Positions 24,819-33,218 of a stretch of DNA of 63,665 nt are shown here, piece after piece. Position 1 is the stretch's first letter. Each line of letters starts with the position of its first letter. The stretch is from an uncultured Prevotellaceae bacterium (GTDB taxonomy: Bacteria > Bacteroidota > Bacteroidia > Bacteroidales > Bacteroidaceae): contig CAMIYC010000016.1 of the NCBI GenBank assembly GCA_946402905.1, positions 1-63,665 of the forward strand, given 5' to 3'. Below the pieces are notes generated by a model, which did no database searches, was not told the origin of the DNA, and saw nothing but the letters and a program-made list of their open reading frames with translations. The translations under genes were made by a program, and so were the position numbers.

Positions 24819-24822
24819 AAGG

Positions 24823-24924
24823 TTGTTTTCTATTTTTGCTGATGTTTTAATTCAATGCAAAAATAGAAAATAAACCCATAAAACTTTCTAAAAATAGAAA
24901 GAAAAAATAAAGAAACTTTCTATT
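24823..24924 (-). promoter_or_regulatory. Promoter with candidate operator array
   Basis: TTGTTTTCTATTTTTGC (24823-24839) and its near-perfect complement GCAAAAATAGAAAATAA (24857-24873) match at 16 of 17 positions with a 17-base gap. The right arm contains a minus-strand -7 box TATTTTTG (24865-24858). A further palindrome CTTTCTA-AAAA-TAGAAAG lies at 24884-24901 and another TTTCTATTT at about 24916-24924. This looks like a repressor-binding array over the promoter of the 24818 gene. Confidence 0.6.
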
Positions 24925-24993
24925 TATTAACCTTTCTTGCTGACTTTCAGGGTCGGTGGGTCATTATGTTGAAGTGATCCTCCAATCCATGCT

Positions 24994-25042
24994 CCGACGT
25001 AGCATCGACGTAGCCGACGTAGCAACGACGTAGTTGACGTAG
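24994..25042. repeat. Tandem ACGTAG repeat
   Basis: Degenerate short repeats built on CGACGTAG (for example GACGTAGCATCGACGTAG). They lie just after the DUF4236 gene stop and encode nothing. Confidence 0.65.
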
Positions 25043-25052
25043 GAACCCTCGC

Positions 25053-25784
25053 TTACTCGTTTCCGGTCAGTTGTTTCAGGCCTTCGGCGTATTCCTGTTC
25101 GATCACTTCCATGGCATCGTCGAAGTCCATGTCGAATACTTTCACGCCCAGTGGTTTGATGTTGGTATACATGATGTCGAGCACTTTGGTGTGGATGTCT
25201 TTCAGTTCGTCAGCACTTTCAGTAGCTGCCATCTTTTCAAGCAGGGTCTGTACCTCGTCGATATATGCGTCGGCGGAGGCTTTGTCTGTGCGGGTGGCAG
25301 TACGGCCTGAGGTACGTGTGCCGTTTTTCGGGCTACGGGTGGGGATGGTGGCTGTTTTCTTGCCGCTCTTTGTAGTGCCCGTCTTCTTGGTGCCCGTCTT
25401 TCTGTTGGTGGCAGGAATTTCTTCTTCCTCTACCACCACTTCTTGACGTTTCAGGCTTCTGGAGATAAAGAATGCTGCGATGCCCCCGAACAGGCCCAGC
25501 ACGCACATAACAATAAATAAGGTGAAGTTTTGTAGCAGGATGCCCAGGCAGTAGCCTATGGCCACGAAAGCCACCAGGGTGCCGGCACCCCACAACAGGC
25601 TGCTGCCCACCTTGGTCTTGTTGTACACCCCCGTGCCGGGAATGCTGGTGTTCACATAGGCTCCTTTCTTGCCGATGTTGAGTTTGGCTCCGCGTGGACC
25701 TATTGATACGCTCATGCCCGATTTGTTGATGTTCAGTGTCACCCAGGGCAGGATTTTAATGGTTTTTCTAAAGTAAGTAGCCAT
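25053..25784 (-). CDS. DUF4236-domain membrane protein
   Basis: A 243-aa protein. Residues 1-60 match the DUF4236 signature: RKTIKILPWVTLNINKSG, then SVSIGPRGAKLNIGKKG and GTGVYNKTK. Two membrane helices follow (about 66-110), then a Lys/Thr/Arg-rich linker containing TGTKKTGTTKSGKKT-type repeats, and a helical C-terminus. DUF4236 is widespread in bacteria with unknown function. No operon partner is evident. Confidence 0.75.
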   Translation of the reverse strand: MATYFRKTIKILPWVTLNINKSGMSVSIGPRGAKLNIGKKGAYVNTSIPGTGVYNKTKVGSSLLWGAGTLVAFVAIGYCLGILLQNFTLFIVMCVLGLFGGIAAFFISRSLKRQEVVVEEEEIPATNRKTGTKKTGTTKSGKKTATIPTRSPKNGTRTSGRTATRTDKASADAYIDEVQTLLEKMAATESADELKDIHTKVLDIMYTNIKPLGVKVFDMDFDDAMEVIEQEYAEGLKQLTGNE

Positions 25785-25865
25785 GTAGATATTTCGTTAT
25801 TATTTCGCATTTGCCAATGTAGGGACGCGGCGTGCCGCGTTTACATCACCTATAAGTATCACCTT

Positions 25866-25918
25866 GTCAACTAAAACCATCAACTCGTCAACTTGTCAAC
25901 TTGTCAACTCGTCAACTC
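25866..25918. repeat. Tandem TCAACTTG/TCAACTCG repeat
   Basis: Short direct repeats of CTTGTCAA/CTCGTCAA just downstream of serB, reaching its last codons. A similar CACTTGTC/CACTCGTC repeat occurs at 47146-47178, inside the 5' end of the endolysin gene. Confidence 0.6.
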
Positions 25919-27126
25919 CCAATATACGAATCCTTAAATCCCAGGAAATACAATACTCCGTCGAGGCCGATGGTGCTGATCGACTGTTTGGCAGTGGCTT
26001 TCACACGAGGCTTGGCATGGAAGGCGATACCCAGTCCCGCCTCCGAGATCATCGGCAGGTCGTTGGCACCGTCGCCCACGGCGATGGTCTGCGCCAAGTT
26101 TACCTTCTCCACTTGGGCGATGAGTTTCAGCAGTTCGGCTTTGCGGTGGCCGTCCACCACCTCGCCGAGGTATCTGCCTGTCAGCCTGCCTTCGTCATCA
26201 ATCTCCAGTTCGTTGGCATACATATAGTCGATGCCGTATTTCCGTTGCAGGTATTCTCCGAAGTAAGTGAATCCGCCGCTGAGGATGGCGATCTTGTAGC
26301 CGTAGCGTTTCAGCACGGTCATCAGGCGGTCTACACCCTCCGTGATGGGCAGGTGCTCAGCGATCTCCTGCATCACGCTCACGTCGAGGCCGCGCAGCAG
26401 AGCCACACGCTCGGTGAAGCTCTCCTTGAAGTCGATCTCACCCCTCATGGCACGCTCGGTGATGGCTTTCACTTGGTCGCCGACGCCGGCACGGATTGCC
26501 AGTTCGTCGATACACTCGGTCTGGATGAGGGTCGAGTCCATGTCGAAGCAGATGAGCCGTCGCATGCGGCGGTACATGTCGTCACGCTGCAGCGAGAAGT
26601 CGAAACCCATCTTCGACGAGAGTCTCATCAGCCTGGCCTGCATCGCTGTGCGGTCGGGGGTGCCGCGGAGGGAGAACTCGATACATGCCCGCACGTTGCG
26701 CTCCGGGTTCTTGATGCTCTGGCGTCCCGTGAGGCGCTTGATGGAGTCGATGTTCAGTCCTTCGCTGGCAATCACCTCCGTCGCGGCCTCTATCTGGGCG
26801 GCGGTCAGCGTGCGTCCTATCAGTGTGAGGATATAGCGGTTCTTGCCTTGTCGCGACACCCATTCCTCATACTCGTCATCTCCGATGGGCGAGAAGCCGA
26901 TGTTCACACCCAGTTCGGTGGCCTTGAAGAGCAACTCTTTCAGCATCTGTCCCGAATGTTGTTCGTCGATGCGGATCAGGATACCCAGCGAGAGGGTACT
27001 GTGGATGTCGGCCTGGCCGATGTCGAGAATCTGGGCGTTGTGCTTTGCCAGGATCTTCATCACAGAGGCGGTCAGGCCTGGGCGGTCTTGTCCGGTGATA
27101 CTCACCAAAATCTGTTCTTTATTCAT
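25912..27126 (-). CDS. serB: Phosphoserine phosphatase (ACT-HAD)
   Basis: A 404-aa enzyme that removes phosphate from O-phosphoserine in the last step of serine synthesis. The N-terminal 180 residues hold two ACT-like domains (GQDRPGLTASVM; YILTLIGRTLTAAQ). The HAD domain has the nucleophile motif FDMDSTL (near residue 194), the SGG motif ILSGGFTYF and the Mg-binding VGDGANDLPM. Length and order fit Bacteroidetes SerB. The -7-like TAAATTTG (27141-27134) sits only 8 bases before the ATG, so the message may be nearly leaderless. Confidence 0.92.
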   Translation of the reverse strand: MNKEQILVSITGQDRPGLTASVMKILAKHNAQILDIGQADIHSTLSLGILIRIDEQHSGQMLKELLFKATELGVNIGFSPIGDDEYEEWVSRQGKNRYILTLIGRTLTAAQIEAATEVIASEGLNIDSIKRLTGRQSIKNPERNVRACIEFSLRGTPDRTAMQARLMRLSSKMGFDFSLQRDDMYRRMRRLICFDMDSTLIQTECIDELAIRAGVGDQVKAITERAMRGEIDFKESFTERVALLRGLDVSVMQEIAEHLPITEGVDRLMTVLKRYGYKIAILSGGFTYFGEYLQRKYGIDYMYANELEIDDEGRLTGRYLGEVVDGHRKAELLKLIAQVEKVNLAQTIAVGDGANDLPMISEAGLGIAFHAKPRVKATAKQSISTIGLDGVLYFLGFKDSYIGS

Positions 27127-27221
27127 TGCCCTGCAAATTTAAATAAAATCGGGGGCATAACGAAAAAAACAATCACATAAATGTTATTTTTCGTGAAAAT
27201 AAAAGATTATGCGACGTTTAT

Positions 27222-27252
27222 TTTGCAATTACATCAAAAAACATTATCTTTG
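27222..27252 (+). promoter_or_regulatory. Promoter of secreted protein gene
   Basis: TTTG at 27222-27225, a 19-base spacer, and TATCTTTG at 27245-27252: a full match to the Bacteroidetes consensus. Confidence 0.75.
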
Positions 27253-27319
27253 CTTTCGAGTTGGAAATGATATCTGAACTCATGACCATACCCTTACGGA
27301 AACCTCAAAAACAAAGAAT

Positions 27320-28099
27320 ATGAAGAAATTTTACCTTATCGCAATGATGGCTTTGGCCACTCTGGGTGTCAATGCCCAGCAGAATGTCACACTGAGTACC
27401 TACAATGGCACACCCGTGGAGAAATACAACGGCACGGAGTGCAATGTCATAGTCAACCGTTATGTGTTCACGGGATGGAACACCATCTCCTTGCCTTTCG
27501 ATGTGAGCGAGAGTGAGCTCAACGAGGTCTTCGGCACTGACTGCCGTCTCGAGAAGCTCGTCGGTGCTGAGCAGGAAGCCAACGGCATACGTCTCGACTT
27601 CCAGGACTGCAAAGCTGCCGGTATACAGGCCAATGTGCCTTATCTGCTCCACTACACTGGTCAGAACGCCAACAAGGTCATCCGCAAGTTGGCTACTCTC
27701 GTGGCTGGAGAGGCTGAACTGACCTGTCCTGTCAAGGGTAGTGCTGCCTCTGTCACCATGGCTTGTGCACAGAAGCATATCAGTGGCGTGGGTCTCTATG
27801 GCGTGCTGGCTGTCGACAATGCCGAGGCCAACTTCACCAAGGTCGACGAGACCAAGAGTGGTTTCTATGCCACACGTTGCTATGTGCAGCTCTCTTCTGG
27901 CAATGATGCCCTGCTGCGCACCAACCACATCGCTGCCGGCGAACTGTCGAGCATCAATGCCGTGGCTGCTGCCAATGAGCGCGTCGATGTCTACACCATT
28001 TCCGGTGTGAAAGTGGCCAATGGTGTCCGCGCCTCCGAGCTTGGCAAGATGCAGCCCGGTGTCTACGTGGTCAACGGTCAGAAAGTGCTTGTCAAGTAA
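27320..28099 (+). CDS. Secreted protein with C-terminal sorting tail
   Basis: A 259-aa protein with a signal peptide (about 1-19, ending VNA). A beta-rich body includes GWNTISLPFDVSE, a segment frequent in Prevotella secreted proteins. The C-terminus, VYTISGVKV ... GVYVVNGQKVLVK, matches the tails of the M6 protease, the 33219-34310 protein and the LRR protein, and resembles a type IX secretion sorting signal. It has its own promoter and terminator. Function is not known. Confidence 0.75.
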   Translation: MKKFYLIAMMALATLGVNAQQNVTLSTYNGTPVEKYNGTECNVIVNRYVFTGWNTISLPFDVSESELNEVFGTDCRLEKLVGAEQEANGIRLDFQDCKAAGIQANVPYLLHYTGQNANKVIRKLATLVAGEAELTCPVKGSAASVTMACAQKHISGVGLYGVLAVDNAEANFTKVDETKSGFYATRCYVQLSSGNDALLRTNHIAAGELSSINAVAAANERVDVYTISGVKVANGVRASELGKMQPGVYVVNGQKVLVK

Positions 28100-28117
28100 C
28101 ATCCTACACACCCACAT

Positions 28118-28151
28118 AAAAAGGCGCCGGATTTCCTCCGGCGCCTTTTTT
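28118..28151 (+). terminator. Intrinsic terminator
   Basis: A 9-bp GC stem (GGCGCCGGA/TCCGGCGCC at 28123-28131 and 28137-28145) is flanked by A and followed by six T. The sequence is nearly symmetric and may also act on the convergent ATPase gene. Confidence 0.85.
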
Positions 28152-28210
28152 CGGGGCTTCTTTCTCCTCCTTCCCCTCTCCTTTCTCACCTCCATTTCCC
28201 TCCTCATTTA

Positions 28211-30190
28211 TCACTTTGTTTGTTGTTCTGGCGGATTTAATCCGCCAGCTCCGAGTCTCCACACGCTGTTTGCCACCACGCTCACGCTGGAGAAAGCCAT
28301 CAGGGCGCTGGCCCACATCGGTGTGATCTGAAACTCCCATCCGAAGAGATAAGGCAGGCCCGCGGCCAGGGGGATACATATTATATTATAGATGAAAGCC
28401 CAGAAAAGATTCTGATGTATCGTGCTCACCGTGCGACGGCTCAGGCGCACTGCCTCAGGTATGCGGCGCAGGTCGTCGCTCATCAGTGTCATTTGGGCCA
28501 CGTCCATGGCGATGTCGGTGCCCCGGCCCATGGCGATGCTGACGTCGGCCCTGGCCAGGGCCTGCGAGTCGTTGATGCCGTCGCCCACCATAGCCACGCA
28601 TCTGCCCTCCTGCCGCAGGCGGTTCACCAAGTCTTCCTTGTCCTGCGGCCGCACCTTGCTCTGGTAGTGGTCGATGCCCGCCTGTGCTGCCCAGTAGGCA
28701 GCGGCCTCCTCATGGTCGCCGCTCATCATGTAGACCTCTATGCCTCGTGCTCTCAGTTGGCTGATGGCCTCGCGGGCGTGAGGCTTCAGAGTCTCGCGCT
28801 CCTCCAGGGGGAGTGCGTCGGCGCGGGTGAAGTCGATGGCAGGGTTGGGGATCGTCAGCGTGCCGGTCTTGTCGGTCACCAGCGTGTCGATCTTGCAGAT
28901 ACGTTCCAGGGCGGTGGCGTCCTTGATCAGGATGTTGCGCTTCGCGGCACGGCCCATGCCTACCATCAGGGCGGTGGGGGTGGCCAGGCCTAAGGCACAG
29001 GGGCAGGCGATCACCAACACCGACACAGCAGAGAGGATGGCGTGGGGTAGGGCAGAGGATCCACCGGCAGCCCACCATACAATGAAGGTGAGCAGCGACA
29101 GTGCCGCCACCGTAGGTACGAAGACCAGTGCGACACGGTCTACGGCGCGTTGTACTGGGGCTTTGCTGCCCTGTGCTTCCTGTACCATGCGTATGATTTG
29201 CGCCAGGGCGGTGTCTTCACCGGTCTTCTTGGCGCGCAGACGCAGCTTGCCTTGACTCACCACGGTGCCCGCCAGGGCTGACGATCCCAGGCGCTTGGCT
29301 GCGGGCGAGGGTTCGCCTGTAATCATCGACTCGTCGACGTAGGCACTGCCGGGAGTCATGAAACTCTCGCCGTAGTTCACCATCCCGTCGACGGGTATTT
29401 TCTCTCCAGCGCGCACCTCTATCACGTCGCCCAGGGCGATGGTGCTGATGGGCACCTCCTCATATACAGACTGTTTCTCGCCTTTGTCATCGGTTTTCTC
29501 GCCTTTGTAGATCCTGGCGGTCTTCGGAGCCAGTCCCATCAGTTGACGTATCGCGCTGGCCGTGGTCTTGCGTGCCCGTTCCTCTATGAGTCTGCCCGTG
29601 AGCACAAAGGTGATGATCATCACCGACGCGTCGTAGTAGGTGTGCCACTCCATTCCGCGTGCCCCCCAGAAAGTGTCTCCCCAAAACGTGTTGAACACGC
29701 TGAATGCGAAGGCGATGCCCGTGGAGAGAGCCACCAGGGTGTCCATGTTGGCGGCACCGTGACGTAGCTGTTTCACGGCGTTGACGTAAAAGTGCCGTCC
29801 GCAGCACACCATGCAGGCTGCGGCAAGCAGCATCGAGGTCTGGTGGGCCACTGTCTTGCTGCCGATGTGCAGCCAGCCCATGGAGATGGCCATCACCAGG
29901 AGCGAGCAACCCCATGCTAATAGTGTGCGCCGCTTGAGCAGCGTATATTCGCGCCGCTCTATCTCCACCACGCTGCGGCCGGTCTCTATCACCATGTCAT
30001 AGCCGATGGCTGAGATTTCCTCCTTCATCTGTTCCAGGCTGATTACGCGTTCGTCGTATTCGATGGTGGCTGTGCGTGCCGGAAGCGACACGCTGGCGCT
30101 GCTCACCCCATTGAGCGAGTTGAGCTTTCGTTCCACATTGGCCGAGCATGCCGAGCATGCCATGCCGATCACCGGTACTGTCTTTTTCAT
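28211..30190 (-). CDS. P1B-type heavy-metal (copper) ATPase lacking most of its N domain
   Basis: A 659-aa metal exporter. It has an N-terminal HMA domain with the metal site CSAC (residues about 11-14), membrane helices, the actuator motif TGEPSP, the intramembrane metal site CPCALGLATP (about 394), the phosphorylation motif DKTGTLT (Asp about 440) and the hinge GDGINDSQAL. CPC and the HMA site point to copper or silver. Only about 43 residues separate DKTGTLT from MSGDH, where normal family members have roughly 150 or more, including the ATP-binding N domain with its HP motif. The frame is open with no sign of a frameshift. Either ATP binds differently or this is a non-pumping variant. A full TTTG-type promoter lies upstream. 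Confidence 0.85.
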   Translation of the reverse strand: MKKTVPVIGMACSACSANVERKLNSLNGVSSASVSLPARTATIEYDERVISLEQMKEEISAIGYDMVIETGRSVVEIERREYTLLKRRTLLAWGCSLLVMAISMGWLHIGSKTVAHQTSMLLAAACMVCCGRHFYVNAVKQLRHGAANMDTLVALSTGIAFAFSVFNTFWGDTFWGARGMEWHTYYDASVMIITFVLTGRLIEERARKTTASAIRQLMGLAPKTARIYKGEKTDDKGEKQSVYEEVPISTIALGDVIEVRAGEKIPVDGMVNYGESFMTPGSAYVDESMITGEPSPAAKRLGSSALAGTVVSQGKLRLRAKKTGEDTALAQIIRMVQEAQGSKAPVQRAVDRVALVFVPTVAALSLLTFIVWWAAGGSSALPHAILSAVSVLVIACPCALGLATPTALMVGMGRAAKRNILIKDATALERICKIDTLVTDKTGTLTIPNPAIDFTRADALPLEERETLKPHAREAISQLRARGIEVYMMSGDHEEAAAYWAAQAGIDHYQSKVRPQDKEDLVNRLRQEGRCVAMVGDGINDSQALARADVSIAMGRGTDIAMDVAQMTLMSDDLRRIPEAVRLSRRTVSTIHQNLFWAFIYNIICIPLAAGLPYLFGWEFQITPMWASALMAFSSVSVVANSVWRLGAGGLNPPEQQTK

Positions 30191-30278
30191 ATTTTTTCCC
30201 TATCTTTTTCCCTATGTGTTGTTGATATGTTAAGCCTTTTTTTCCTATGCCGATATAGAACCCTTTTCAATTCATTTG

Positions 30279-30310
30279 CAAAAGTAACGAAAAGTTGAGA
30301 GGAAAACAAA
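30279..30310 (-). promoter_or_regulatory. Promoter of metal ATPase gene
   Basis: On the minus strand TTTG at 30310-30307, a 20-base spacer, and TACTTTTG at 30286-30279. It is divergent from the kinase promoter. Confidence 0.7.
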
Positions 30311-30324
30311 ATAGGTAGATATTA

Positions 30325-30356
30325 TTTGTGCATTACAGATTTTTTGCTTAATTTTG
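30325..30356 (+). promoter_or_regulatory. Promoter of deoxynucleoside kinase genes
   Basis: TTTG at 30325-30328, a 20-base spacer, and TAATTTTG at 30349-30356. It shows that the kinase must start after about 30363 and so supports the GTG start at 30380. Confidence 0.7.
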
Positions 30357-30379
30357 TATACAAATTAAATCACAACGCA

Positions 30380-31003
30380 GTGCATATCGTCATAGCAGGA
30401 AATATCGGCAGTGGAAAAACCACTCTTACCTCGATGCTCGCACGACATTATGGATGGATACCTAAGTTTGAGGCTGTGGACTACAACCCATATCTCGAAG
30501 ACTACTACAAAGATATCCCCAGATGGTCGTTCGCACTCGAGGTGTATTTTCTCAAGCACCGTTTCCATGACCTGCTGCAGATCGCCCATTCCACACAGAC
30601 CGTCATACAAGACCGCAGTATCTTCGAGGGTGTCTATGTCTTCACAGCCAACAACCACGACATGGGCAACCTCGACGACCGAGACTTCAAGACATACATG
30701 GAACTCTTTGAGTCGATGATGACGGTCGTGAGATATCCCGACCTGATGATTTATCTCAGGGCTTCCATCCCACACCTGGTGTCAAATATCCAGAAACGAG
30801 GCAGGGATTATGAGCAGCAGATGCAGCTCGACTATCTCAAAAATCTTAATACGCGCTACGACGACTTCATCTTTCAGAAATATAAGGGCAAAGTACTCAC
30901 CGTAGATGTCGACCACCTCGACTTCCTCAACCGGCCCGCCGACTTCGCGCAGATCGCCGACCGCATCGATGCTCAGCTCTTCGGACTCTTTCCTCCCAAC
31001 TGA
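30380..31003 (+). CDS. Deoxynucleoside kinase (first copy)
   Basis: A 207-aa kinase that phosphorylates deoxynucleosides for nucleotide salvage. The start is GTG at 30380, giving VHIVIAGNIGSGKTT and matching the paralogue MHIAVAGNIGSGKTT; a longer frame back to 30326 would run through the promoter. The P-loop GNIGSGKTT is at residues about 7-15, followed by the DRS motif (QDRSIFEG) and a lid RGRDYEQ. It is paired with a second copy 66 bases downstream. Bacteroidales typically carry such tandem dNKs, whose two products may have different base preference; which is which cannot be told here. Confidence 0.85.
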   Translation: MHIVIAGNIGSGKTTLTSMLARHYGWIPKFEAVDYNPYLEDYYKDIPRWSFALEVYFLKHRFHDLLQIAHSTQTVIQDRSIFEGVYVFTANNHDMGNLDDRDFKTYMELFESMMTVVRYPDLMIYLRASIPHLVSNIQKRGRDYEQQMQLDYLKNLNTRYDDFIFQKYKGKVLTVDVDHLDFLNRPADFAQIADRIDAQLFGLFPPN

Positions 31004-31069
31004 TTGTCACCTCAACACCCCATAACCCCATAACCTCACCACCTCAAAAACCTCAAAAAAACTCATAAC

Positions 31070-31699
31070 ATGCACATTGCAGTAGCTGGAAACATAGGCA
31101 GTGGCAAGACCACACTCACCAAGATGCTTGCCCGCCGATATGGATGGGAGCCGCGATTCGAACCCGTCGACAACAACCCCTACCTCGCCGACTTCTATGC
31201 CGATATGGAGAGGTGGTCGTTTAACCTGCAGGTCTATTTCCTCAACAAACGATTCAAGGAGGTGGTTGAAATCTCAAAAAACAAAGGGTATATCATACAA
31301 GACCGCACCATATTCGAAGACGCCCGCATCTTCGCACCAAACCTACACGACCAGGGGATGATGAGCGACCGCGACTTCGCCAACTATAGTGACCTCTTCG
31401 ATCTGATGATCTCATTGGTGGGACTCCCCGACCTCATGATCTATATCCGGAGCAGCATACCCAACCTGGTGGCGCAGATCAGCAAGAGGGGGCGTGAGTA
31501 TGAGAAGTCGATACGCATCGACTACCTCCAGGGACTCAACAAGCGCTACGAGGAGTGGATCGCATCCTACAAAGGACATCTCATCATCGTCGACGGAGAT
31601 ACCTGTAAGTTTGAGAGCAATCCACAGGATTTCCAGAAGGTCACCAGTCAGATCGATGCCCAGCTCTACGGCCTCTTCCCCTTGGACGAGCAAAGATGA
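31070..31699 (+). CDS. Deoxynucleoside kinase (second copy)
   Basis: A 209-aa paralogue of the upstream kinase, with P-loop GNIGSGKTT (residues 7-15), QDRTIFED and the lid KRGREYEKS. The two proteins align over their full length. Likely roles are salvage of deoxyadenosine/deoxyguanosine or deoxycytidine. It is probably co-transcribed with the first copy. Confidence 0.87.
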   Translation: MHIAVAGNIGSGKTTLTKMLARRYGWEPRFEPVDNNPYLADFYADMERWSFNLQVYFLNKRFKEVVEISKNKGYIIQDRTIFEDARIFAPNLHDQGMMSDRDFANYSDLFDLMISLVGLPDLMIYIRSSIPNLVAQISKRGREYEKSIRIDYLQGLNKRYEEWIASYKGHLIIVDGDTCKFESNPQDFQKVTSQIDAQLYGLFPLDEQR

Positions 31700-31741
31700 C
31701 AGAAAGACAAAACGTCATGTAACTACTCTTAGTGAGACGCT

Positions 31742-31852
31742 CTGGGAGCGCGGGCGCCCTCGCCCGCCACTGATTGCAAGCGAGGGTGCCCGCCACTGAT
31801 TGCGGGCGAGGGCGCCCGCGCTCCCATGGTGAACTGAGTAATTATCAAGAAC
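31742..31852 (-). repeat. GC-rich REP-like palindrome, copy C (inverted)
   Basis: Same family as 10020-10109 and 21331-21424, in the opposite orientation: it ends CGCTCCCATGGTGAACTGAG then TAATTA. It has an extra internal CGCCACTGATTG unit, so it is longer. Confidence 0.7.
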
Positions 31853-31920
31853 GTCTCCTTAAAAAATCTTAATTCGGAAGATACATGCGGTTTTTCTTTC
31901 GGATTTAGAAGATTAAGTGT

Positions 31921-31928
31921 TAACTTTG
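31921..31928 (+). promoter_or_regulatory. -7 box of first dockerin-like gene
   Basis: TAACTTTG lies 20 bases before the ATG at 31948. The -33 position has TTTC rather than TTTG. Confidence 0.5.
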
Positions 31929-31947
31929 CACCCAAATTGAAATCAGA

Positions 31948-32343
31948 ATGAGAAATTGTCAGTTGATAGTCTTGTTTTTTTGCTTTGCTACGCTGTGTCA
32001 GGCGCAGGAAATACGTGCGCATGCCACAACTGACAATAACAATTCTGTGCAGGGAGACACCATTTTGTCGGTGAACAAACGTACGGCTACAGCCATCACG
32101 GGCGATGTCAATGGAGACAGCAAGGTCGATATCGTTGACGTCGTCGACCTCTCACGTTATCTCAAGGGCACGGCGAGAAGTGTTTTTGTCAAGTCGAAGG
32201 CTGACCTCAATGGAGACGGAAAAGTTAACAAAGAAGACCTCAACAGTCTCTCAAGACTTATCCTTGAGGATTTCCCACCGATGTCTCAAGAGGAGGAGGA
32301 AGTTCCGCTGCGTGGCGACTCCAACGCCAGCCCCACCCTGTGA
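31948..32343 (+). CDS. Small secreted dockerin-like protein
   Basis: A 131-aa protein with a signal peptide (about 1-19, ending CQA). It contains two calcium-binding dockerin-type repeats: GDVNGDSKVDIVDVVDLSRYL and ADLNGDGKVNKEDLNSLSRLI (each quoted motif is a 20-21 residue loop-helix; the key Asp/Asn are at loop positions 1, 3, 5 and 12). Little else follows except an acidic tail. Dockerins bind cohesins; the next gene has a cohesin-like domain. Confidence 0.7.
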   Translation: MRNCQLIVLFFCFATLCQAQEIRAHATTDNNNSVQGDTILSVNKRTATAITGDVNGDSKVDIVDVVDLSRYLKGTARSVFVKSKADLNGDGKVNKEDLNSLSRLILEDFPPMSQEEEEVPLRGDSNASPTL

Positions 32344-32481
32344 CCCACAGCCTTTTGTTATGTTGAAAGGAAAAGGTTAAAAAAACTATATTTTCTGTTC
32401 CTATTCCGCTGAAATATAACAAATTTGTTGAATATCAAAAAAAGTTTGATATTTCTTGTAGGTTTTTTAAAATATATTTCC

Positions 32482-32489
32482 TAATTTTG
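32482..32489 (+). promoter_or_regulatory. -7 box of cohesin-like gene
   Basis: TAATTTTG lies 51 bases before the ATG at 32541. No standard -33 box is seen. Confidence 0.45.
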
Positions 32490-32540
32490 CACATTGGAAG
32501 TGTTATAAGGTGATGCGACCTATAATCAATCAAAAGTATA

Positions 32541-33188
32541 ATGATAAAAAGAATAGCATTCTTAGCGGCTTTTATAGCCTTGACCCTAACAGAGAGTATT
32601 CATGCGAAAACCATCGTGGTGAGTAGTTTTAGTATGGCGAAAGGCGAGACATGTGCTTTTGAGGTCAATTGCAACAATAACAGCACCAAGCTGGTCTCTT
32701 TCCAGATGGACCTCATGCTCCCCAAAGGCGTGAGCCTCAACATCGAGAAATGCCGGCTCTCAGACCGCTTCACCGATACGACACAGGAGCTCCTGATCGA
32801 GGAGATGTATGAAGGGCGCTACCGCATCCTCACCACCTCCTACAATCTCAAGCCCCTGCAGAGCCATAGCGGAGCCATGCTCTACCTCTCTGTCACAGCC
32901 AATGAAGAGTTTGAGGGAGGAGAAGCCGCACTCTACGATATGTCGTGCGCCACCAGCACCTCCGTGCTGTATTCTTTGAAAGAAGAACTTTTTGACATCT
33001 CCCTCTCGCCATACGCTTTTGGAGATCTCAATAGAGACAAAATGGTAGACATCACAGACGTGACGCTGTTGGTGGATGTCATACTGTGTAAGGCCGCAAA
33101 ACCAGATGCCGACTGCGACATCAACGGCGACGGTTTAATCGACATCACTGATGTCCTGACTCTGGCTGATATTATATTGAATATGTAA
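32541..33188 (+). CDS. Secreted cohesin-like plus dockerin-like protein
   Basis: A 215-aa protein with a signal peptide (about 1-22). Residues 24-150 resemble a cohesin-like beta-sandwich (VSFQMDLMLPKGVSL, then SGAMLYLSV). Residues about 157-215 form a dockerin-like pair (GDLNRDKMVDITDV and CDINGDGLIDITDV). The 40174-40833 gene has the same two-domain plan, so these may bind one another or the LRR protein. The gene that follows starts 30 bases downstream. Confidence 0.7.
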   Translation: MIKRIAFLAAFIALTLTESIHAKTIVVSSFSMAKGETCAFEVNCNNNSTKLVSFQMDLMLPKGVSLNIEKCRLSDRFTDTTQELLIEEMYEGRYRILTTSYNLKPLQSHSGAMLYLSVTANEEFEGGEAALYDMSCATSTSVLYSLKEELFDISLSPYAFGDLNRDKMVDITDVTLLVDVILCKAAKPDADCDINGDGLIDITDVLTLADIILNM

Positions 33189-33218
33189 AAATAAAATAAT
33201 AATTTAAACAAAACCATT

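Noticed and set aside
30326..30379. N-terminal extension of the first kinase
   Set aside because: It covers the promoter and has no counterpart in the paralogue; GTG at 30380 aligns with the paralogue's Met.
31150..31180. TTCGAAC sequence resembling a tRNA T-loop
   Set aside because: It lies in the second kinase gene and has no cloverleaf around it. No tRNA was found anywhere in the window.
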